The position numbers and the translations under genes were made by a program. A DNA stretch of 6,348 nt, from positions 1 through 6,348 of the forward strand of contig JAAEMD010000282.1 in assembly GCA_024225875.1 (NCBI GenBank). The letters are read 5' to 3'. The notes beneath the pieces are model-generated. The model worked only from the letters and a program-made list of their open reading frames with translations, was not told where the DNA came from and did not search any database. Of the stretch, positions 1 through 4,107 are shown piece by piece (the first letter of the stretch is position 1; each line of letters opens with the position of its first letter). This DNA comes from a bacterium. GTDB lineage: Bacteria; Margulisbacteria; Marinamargulisbacteria; JAAEMD01.

Positions 1-33
1 AAGTGTCGGATATTTTATTTTGGAACAGCTATA
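1..33 (+). repeat. Right-end fragment of a dispersed inverted-repeat element, copy 1
   Basis: This is the terminal part of a sequence found three times in the window in the same orientation (also 2154-2212 and 4011-4069). All copies share a core reading TTGGAACAGCTATA and an upstream GTCGGAYATTTTA-like segment. The copy is cut by the window start, so its full length is unknown. At 4044-4069 the same sequence is the right terminal inverted repeat of a short MITE-like element, so this copy is most simply the right end of another such element, or of the parent IS, sitting directly upstream of uvrB. The family of the parent transposon cannot be named from the window. Confidence 0.75.
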
Positions 34-48
34 GTTATAATATAAAAT
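20..48 (+). promoter_or_regulatory. Candidate uvrB promoter with the -35 inside the repeat end
   Basis: TTGGAA at 20-25 matches the sigma-70 -35 consensus at 4 of 6 positions and lies inside the repeat. TAAAAT at 43-48, after a 17-nt spacer, matches -10 at 5 of 6. A perfect TATAAT also occurs at 36-41, but its spacing to TTGGAA is only 10 nt and no good -35 sits at the right distance from it. Either box would start transcription only 0-10 nt before the uvrB ATG. No AGGAG-like sequence is seen between the repeat and the ATG, so the message may be leaderless or nearly so. The promoter is inferred from motif matching only. Confidence 0.4.
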
Positions 49-55
49 ATTAATT

Positions 56-2044
56 ATGAATAAAGACTCTTTTAAACTTATATCCGAATACAGTCCTAAA
101 GGTGATCAGCCAGCAGCTATTGCGGCTCTTAACACTGGTATAACGCAAAACAAAAAACATCAAATCCTTCTTGGTGTTACTGGTTCAGGCAAAACTTTTA
201 CAATTGCAAACGTAATTGCTAATGTAAATAAACCAGCCCTTGTTATAGCTCACAATAAAACTCTGGCTGCACAGCTCTGTAGTGAATTCAGAGAGCTCTT
301 CCCTGATAATGCTGTCGAATACTTTGTTTCATATTATGATTACTATCAGCCGGAAGCCTATATACCGTCACGTGATGTATATATAGAAAAAGAGGCTGAT
401 ATTAATGACGAAATAGAACGTTTACGCCATAGCGCAACTCGATCACTGTTAACCAGAAGAGATGTTATTATTGTAGCCTCTGTTTCATGTATCTATGGTC
501 TGGGAACTCCTGAAGACTATGCAAAAGGAATATTAAAATTAAATACAGGTTCTATTATAAACCGCCATAAACTACTTATGGAGTTTGAACGCATACGCTA
601 TGAAAGAAATGATTTTGAACTACTGAGAAACCGCTACCGTATAAAAGGAGATACCATAGACATTTTTCCATCCTGGGAAGAAAATATTGTCAGGCTAGAA
701 TTCTTTGGTGACGAGCTGGAACAGATCAAGTTTATCCACCCTGTAACAAATACAACCCTGGAAGAAATAGACCGGATATTCATATTCCCGGCAACTCACT
801 ATTTGATTAATGAAAATAATGACAGAGCTATAAAAGAAATTCAAGAAGAGTTAAACGAACATTTAAAAACTCTTAACAGGAACGGAAAGATAGTAGAAGC
901 AAAAAGAATTGAACAAAGGACCGGATATGATATGGAAATGATCCGGGAAATAGGGTACTGCAAAGGTATTGAAAACTATTCCAGAGTCCTTTCAAACCGT
1001 CTACCTGGTGAAGCGCCTGGAGTACTGCTGGATTTCTTTCCTGATGATTACCTTACTATTATTGACGAATCGCATGCAACTATCCCCCAGATAAGGGGTA
1101 TGCATGCAGGTGATTATTCCAGAAAAAAAATGCTTATCGAGCATGGTTTTCGATTACCTTCTGCTATAGATAACAGGCCTTTAAAATTTGATGAATTTGA
1201 AAGCAGCTGTAAACAAATCATCTATGTTTCAGCTACACCGGGACCTTATGAAGTCGAAAAATCAAAAATTGACGATAAAAACTATAATATAGTAGAACAG
1301 CTCATTCGTCCAACAGGACTGATTGACCCTGAGGTTGTAATAAAATCAACAAAAAATCAGATAGACGACCTGTTATCTGAAGTCTCAAAAAGGGTAGATC
1401 TAAAAGAACGAACACTTATAACAACTATAACTAAAAAACTGGCTGAAGAACTATGTAACTACCTTGATGAAAAGGATATAAAGGCAACCTATCTGCACTC
1501 AGAGATACGTGCTCTTGACCGAATAGATATTCTGCATCATTTAAGAACTGGTAAATTTGATGTTCTGGTTGGTGTAAACCTGTTAAGAGAAGGCCTTGAC
1601 CTGCCTGAAGTTTCATTAGTGGCTATAATGGACGCAGATAAAGAAGGTTTCCTGAGAAATGAGCGGTCCCTGATCCAGACTATAGGCCGTGCAGCAAGAA
1701 ATATCAATGGGAAAGTTATACTATATGCAGATTCTGTAACCAAATCAATTGAAAGAGCAGTTACAGAAACTAACAGACGAAGAAAAATTCAGATCGCCTA
1801 TAACAAAAAACACAACATTACTCCCAGAACAATAACCAAAAAAATAGTAGATATCCGGCAGGAAGACAGGGAGAAGGTCTTAAGAATTGAAAAAGAAAAG
1901 AATAGAGTCTCGCCTGATAAGCTGCCTTCTTTTATTGCAAAACTCACCAAAGATATGAATACAGCTTCTAAAAACCTGGAGTTTGAGCTGGCAGCTGTAA
2001 TTCGCGATCAGATTAAAGAAATTCAAAACCTGGAAAAGTCGTAG
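56..2044 (+). CDS. uvrB: UvrABC excinuclease subunit B
   Basis: UvrB is the cytoplasmic damage-verification subunit of nucleotide excision repair. UvrA2 loads it on DNA, it opens the strands around the lesion with its ATPase, and it recruits UvrC for the dual incision. The 662-residue length is normal for the family. In order the protein shows the GDQP motif (16-19), Walker A GVTGSGKT (40-47), the tyrosine-rich beta-hairpin that locks onto DNA (about 91-112, SYYDYYQPEAY), the DESH Walker B (about 337), YVSATPG (about 390), the helicase motifs LLREGLDLPEV (about 509) and QTIGRAARN (about 541), and a C-terminal UVR domain (about 623-658, FELAAVIRDQI) that binds UvrC. No key residue is missing, so it looks functional. 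The ATG at 56 is chosen because the N-terminus then matches the family, although there is no Shine-Dalgarno. A mobile-element end lies 22 nt upstream. No other repair gene is adjacent within the window. Confidence 0.97.
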   Translation: MNKDSFKLISEYSPKGDQPAAIAALNTGITQNKKHQILLGVTGSGKTFTIANVIANVNKPALVIAHNKTLAAQLCSEFRELFPDNAVEYFVSYYDYYQPEAYIPSRDVYIEKEADINDEIERLRHSATRSLLTRRDVIIVASVSCIYGLGTPEDYAKGILKLNTGSIINRHKLLMEFERIRYERNDFELLRNRYRIKGDTIDIFPSWEENIVRLEFFGDELEQIKFIHPVTNTTLEEIDRIFIFPATHYLINENNDRAIKEIQEELNEHLKTLNRNGKIVEAKRIEQRTGYDMEMIREIGYCKGIENYSRVLSNRLPGEAPGVLLDFFPDDYLTIIDESHATIPQIRGMHAGDYSRKKMLIEHGFRLPSAIDNRPLKFDEFESSCKQIIYVSATPGPYEVEKSKIDDKNYNIVEQLIRPTGLIDPEVVIKSTKNQIDDLLSEVSKRVDLKERTLITTITKKLAEELCNYLDEKDIKATYLHSEIRALDRIDILHHLRTGKFDVLVGVNLLREGLDLPEVSLVAIMDADKEGFLRNERSLIQTIGRAARNINGKVILYADSVTKSIERAVTETNRRRKIQIAYNKKHNITPRTITKKIVDIRQEDREKVLRIEKEKNRVSPDKLPSFIAKLTKDMNTASKNLEFELAAVIRDQIKEIQNLEKS

Positions 2045-2153
2045 GCTGTATACATTATTTTACAGAATTCAACATACTAAGCGGCTTCATTGCGAACCAC
2101 CAGGTATTATTATTCTTCCATTGAATGTTTTTCAACATCAAATGTACTTGAGT
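2045..2153. other. Gene-free spacer after uvrB with weak hairpins
   Basis: No plausible gene is seen. Two small inverted repeats occur: ATGTT-TTTC-AACAT at 2125-2138, and the near-perfect palindrome ATGTACTTGAGTACAT at 2142-2157, which runs into the start of the repeat. Neither is followed by a T-run, so a rho-independent terminator for uvrB is not convincing. With the following repeat (2154-2212), the whole 2045-2218 gap holds only these elements. Confidence 0.5.
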
Positions 2154-2212
2154 ACATAAACGAAGTCATTTGAAAACGTCAGTATCGGACATTTTATTTT
2201 GGAACAGCTATA
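2154..2212 (+). repeat. Dispersed inverted-repeat element end, copy 2
   Basis: This 59-bp segment matches 4011-4069 at 57 of 59 positions (A/G and T/C differences) and its last 33 bp match window positions 1-33 closely. It begins ACATAAACGAAGTCATTTGA and ends GGAACAGCTATA. No convincing left inverted repeat is seen upstream, so this is a solo right end or a truncated copy. It lies 6 nt beyond the stop codon of the minus-strand gene, so the last codons of that gene are not part of the repeat. Confidence 0.85.
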
Positions 2213-2218
2213 AAATAT

Positions 2219-3439
2219 TTACTGTATAACACAACATTTAGTTTTATTATCTTCCAATACAATAGATTCAGTGCGTGGTTTTAGTACAAAATTATTTATA
2301 ATAATATCATTTCTGATATGTGCATATTCAATTTTTCTATAGTAAATAATCATTTCTAAAAATTCTTGTGCGTCCATACTAACGTAATTCTTTAAGTCAG
2401 TCCCCTGCTCTTGAGAGCCATAACTACATAACCGGTCATAATTATATCGGCTACCTATAATAAACTTGCCGTTATTGTCTATTGATTGAAAATTTAACTT
2501 AATATAATATTCACCATTAGATATGTCTTTATCATCTATATCTGCAAGATTACTGTTCCTGTCAACATAATCAATATCCAGATCAGAACATATAAAACCA
2601 TACTGTTCTTTAATGTCTTTATTTATATCTTCAAGCAATTCTTGTGTTATTTTATTACATTTTTCTATATCACAATAATATAGTTTCATATCAGGAGTAT
2701 AGGATTCTGGCAGCTTATTCTGGTAATAAAGTGGTTTATAAAACATAAGATTTGCAAATAGCTCTGGAAAACCAAGCGCATCGAAAACATCTTTAGTTTT
2801 TTTAAACATATTAAGATATTTTACGTTTAAATCAGATGGAAAAGTGTTGTCACAAACAGCTTTATTGACATGTATACACATTTCCATGCAAAACATAATA
2901 CTCGTATAATTTTTATCATTAATATTATGAGCTAAACCATTATTATGTCCGAAAAACAGGGCTGACTCATAATTATTATCAGGCGCAGACCCATATGAGA
3001 CATATGAGATATTGGGGCTTAAAGTCTTCAACTGTCGCAGAAATTGAGTATAAGTAGTGTTATTTTTCAGAGCTATAACAGATAGCAGGAAAGAAAGGGA
3101 GGGCTTTTCATCTTGTTTTTTAATATGAAATTCAGCCTTTACTAGACTGTACTGACTGTTACCGGTACCTGTAAGTTTATTAACTTCATTACACCATTCC
3201 TCCAGAAAAATATTTAAGAGTCCACTAAAATCATCTACAAAAAATTCCAGTATAGCTTCTTTTATATCATTCGGCAGATATCCTGTGTAAGCTTTCTCAA
3301 AAAATATTTTGTTAATAAATTTTTTTTTATCAAAACACTTCAATGCGCCTTTGTTTACAATAAAAAGCTTATCTTCTTTTTTCTTCACATGTTTTGTTAT
3401 GGCTGTATCTTTAAATCTTAATGACACAATTTTATTCAT
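2219..3439 (-). CDS. Unrecognised 406-residue protein with a C-terminal CaaX prenylation motif
   Basis: I do not recognise this protein. It has no signal peptide, no clear membrane helix and no familiar enzymatic motif; it looks soluble, rich in Lys, Asn, Asp, Ile and Tyr, with a basic N-terminus (KKKEDK near residue 20). The standout feature is the C-terminus, KCCVIQ followed by TAA. The last four residues, CVIQ (403-406), form a textbook CaaX box, with a second cysteine just before it and a lysine at -6. Gln at X is compatible with eukaryotic farnesyltransferase. Bacteria lack such enzymes, so the motif would matter only if the protein reaches a eukaryotic host cytosol, as known for some Legionella effectors. 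The start is ATG at 3439: AAGGAG ends 7 nt upstream, whereas the TTG at 3442 would leave only 4 nt. The gene is transcribed away from the kinase gene and its stop lies 6 nt from a mobile-element end. The gene call is secure; the effector role is inference. Confidence 0.85.
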   Translation of the reverse strand: MNKIVSLRFKDTAITKHVKKKEDKLFIVNKGALKCFDKKKFINKIFFEKAYTGYLPNDIKEAILEFFVDDFSGLLNIFLEEWCNEVNKLTGTGNSQYSLVKAEFHIKKQDEKPSLSFLLSVIALKNNTTYTQFLRQLKTLSPNISYVSYGSAPDNNYESALFFGHNNGLAHNINDKNYTSIMFCMEMCIHVNKAVCDNTFPSDLNVKYLNMFKKTKDVFDALGFPELFANLMFYKPLYYQNKLPESYTPDMKLYYCDIEKCNKITQELLEDINKDIKEQYGFICSDLDIDYVDRNSNLADIDDKDISNGEYYIKLNFQSIDNNGKFIIGSRYNYDRLCSYGSQEQGTDLKNYVSMDAQEFLEMIIYYRKIEYAHIRNDIIINNFVLKPRTESIVLEDNKTKCCVIQ

Positions 3440-3446
3440 CAATCCT

Positions 3447-3452
3447 CTCCTT
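3447..3452 (-). promoter_or_regulatory. Shine-Dalgarno deciding the start of the CaaX-protein gene
   Basis: On the minus strand AAGGAG lies 7 nt before the ATG at 3439, an ideal distance. This favours that ATG over the in-frame TTG at 3442. No convincing sigma-70 promoter was found between here and the IS982 remnant. Confidence 0.75.
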
Positions 3453-3538
3453 CATTTTTGATTAGAGAACTTAAGTTGCAATAGTTTTATTATTGTTCTA
3501 CTTAACCTGAGATTCGGATAACAGGCACAAGAAATAAC

Positions 3539-3888
3539 ATGATCGACGTAAAAGAAATATTTTGCAAGGTTGATGATTTTCATAAGGAATTTGAACCTGA
3601 ATTTAGAAGTCAACTGATCAAAGATGGGCGTAAAAGAAACCGATCATCAGAATTAAGTACAAGTGAAATCAACAGCTTTAGCTGTTTGTAAAAACAAACT
3701 TATCAATCGCAATAAAGTTTTTAAAGACCTGGCAGCACGAGGCCATAATACGATGGGCTGGTTTTTTGGATTTAAGATTCATATCATTGTTATAGCTGGT
3801 ACAAATTGAACTGTCCAGGCACAGATCTTCTGTGAATTTTCTGGTCAATTTAATAGCTGCCCTTTCTATTTATCAAAAAAGATCTTGA
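3539..3888 (+). pseudogene. IS982-family transposase, internally deleted and frameshifted
   Basis: Three pieces match the IS982 transposase in order. From ATG 3539 a 50-codon frame reads MIDVKEIFCKVDDF, then KEFEPEF and DGRKRNR, typical of the N-terminus, and stops at 3691. From about 3672, in another frame, comes a central piece including AVCKNK, NKVFKDLAARG and MGWFFGFKIH, the part around the catalytic core. From about 3799, in a further frame, comes the C-terminal piece VQIELSRHRSSVNFLVNLIA, ending at TGA 3886-3888. Intact family members are about 290 residues. Roughly 100 residues seem to be missing at each of the two junctions (near 3670 and near 3790), which removes much of the DDE active site. 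The gene is dead. Family assignment rests on recalled motifs, not on a search. Confidence 0.8.
3790..3816 (+). repeat. 27-bp direct repeat, first copy, inside the IS982 remnant
   Basis: These 27 bases (starting TTATAGCTGGTACAAATTGA) recur without mismatch at 3952-3978, 162 bp downstream. The downstream copy is the left terminal inverted repeat of the MITE-like element. Here the right half also reads in frame as QIELS, continuous with the IS982 C-terminal piece (canonical QIE[HT]SRHRS-like). The segment may therefore be a captured inverted-repeat end, a deletion junction, or genuine IS982 sequence. Confidence 0.85.
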
Positions 3889-3913
3889 CACCCCCTGTAT
3901 TTCAGATCAATAT

Positions 3914-3932
3914 AAACTTCATTGAAGTTTTT
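3914..3932 (+). terminator. Weak terminator-like hairpin after the IS982 remnant
   Basis: AAACTTC-ATT-GAAGTTT forms a perfect 7-bp stem with a 3-nt loop, and the final Ts run on as a five-T stretch (3928-3932). Only two stem pairs are G:C, so it is weak. It lies 26 nt after the transposase stop and could end transcription from the IS before the kinase gene. Confidence 0.35.
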
Positions 3933-3935
3933 CAA

Positions 3936-3962
3936 ACCAGCTATCCGACTATTATAGCTGGT
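3936..3962. repeat. Perfect 9-bp inverted repeat at the IS982/MITE junction
   Basis: ACCAGCTAT (3936-3944) pairs with ATAGCTGGT (3954-3962) across a 9-nt loop. The right arm is the outer part of the MITE left inverted repeat. The left arm has the same sequence in the orientation of a right end, so it may be a partial right terminus of a second element spanning about 3791-3945. It could also simply form a hairpin. Confidence 0.6.
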
Positions 3963-4069
3963 ACAAATTGAACTGTCCTTTTAAATGGCTGAGTGCAGTG
4001 TACTGGCCGCACATAAACGAAGTCATTTGAAAACGTCAGTGTCGGACATTTTACTTTGGAACAGCTATA
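3953..4069 (+). mobile_element. 117-bp MITE-like element with 26-bp imperfect terminal inverted repeats
   Basis: The left end (3953-3978, beginning TATAGCTGGTACAAATTG) and the right end (4044-4069, ending TTTGGAACAGCTATA) are reverse complements at 21 of 26 positions, including the outer eight bases TATAGCTG and the inner GGACA/TGTCC. The 65-bp core has no ORF. The right 59 bp recurs at 2154-2212 and, partly, at 1-33. Small size, inverted termini, no coding capacity and several copies fit a non-autonomous element moved in trans. The outer TA pairs (3953-3954 and 4068-4069) could be a TA target duplication as made by IS630/Tc1-mariner transposases, but these bases are also conserved in every copy, so this is not settled. 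The parent IS is not in the window. Confidence 0.75.
4011..4069 (+). repeat. Dispersed inverted-repeat element end, copy 3
   Basis: This is the right half of the MITE-like element. It matches 2154-2212 at 57 of 59 positions and window positions 1-33 over its last 33 bp. It ends 38 nt before the kinase ATG and faces that gene as copy 1 faces uvrB. Confidence 0.85.
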
Positions 4070-4084
4070 GATAGAAATTATTAT
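4056..4084 (+). promoter_or_regulatory. Candidate kinase-gene promoter spanning the MITE end
   Basis: TTGGAA at 4056-4061, inside the MITE right inverted repeat, matches -35 at 4 of 6. TATTAT at 4079-4084, outside the element and 17 nt away, matches -10 at 5 of 6. Transcription would start near 4091, just before the Shine-Dalgarno, giving a short leader of about 17 nt. The geometry equals that at 20-48 upstream of uvrB. Inferred from motifs only. Confidence 0.45.
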
Positions 4085-4092
4085 TTATAAAA

Positions 4093-4098
4093 AAGGAG
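4093..4098 (+). promoter_or_regulatory. Shine-Dalgarno deciding the kinase start
   Basis: AAGGAG lies 9 nt before the ATG at 4108. The in-frame TTG at 4099 directly abuts the AAGGAG and cannot be used with it, so the protein starts at 4108. Confidence 0.8.
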
Positions 4099-4107
4099 TT
4101 GTTAATC

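Larger units (their letters stand above)
3500..3952 (+). mobile_element. Degraded IS982-family insertion sequence
   Basis: The segment holds three recognisable pieces of an IS982-type transposase in the correct order (see the pseudogene at 3539-3888). It is bordered on the left by ACTTAACCTGAGATTCGGAT (from 3500), which fits an IS terminus. On the right, CTATCCGA at 3941-3948 is an approximate reverse complement of the TTCGGATAAC part of that left end, after which the sequence is cut by the MITE-like element at 3953. The boundaries are therefore estimates. At about 450 bp it is less than half the size of an intact IS982 element (about 1 kb) and cannot move on its own. Confidence 0.7.

Noticed and set aside
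1431..1743. Two minus-strand open frames inside uvrB (1431-1616 and 1537-1743)
   Set aside because: They lie fully inside a well-conserved uvrB, overlap each other, and show no ribosome site or recognisable protein features.
2041..2068. Possible left inverted repeat for repeat copy 2 (GGCTGTATACATTATTTTACAG)
   Set aside because: Similarity to TATAGCTGGTACAAATTGAA needs gaps and several mismatches, and it overlaps the uvrB stop codon; not strong enough to call a full element at 2041-2212.
3440..3442. TTG start for the CaaX-protein gene
   Set aside because: The ATG at 3439 has better spacing from AAGGAG and is a stronger start codon.
4099..4107. Upstream TTG start for the kinase
   Set aside because: It directly abuts the Shine-Dalgarno, leaving no spacer; ATG 4108 has a 9-nt spacer.
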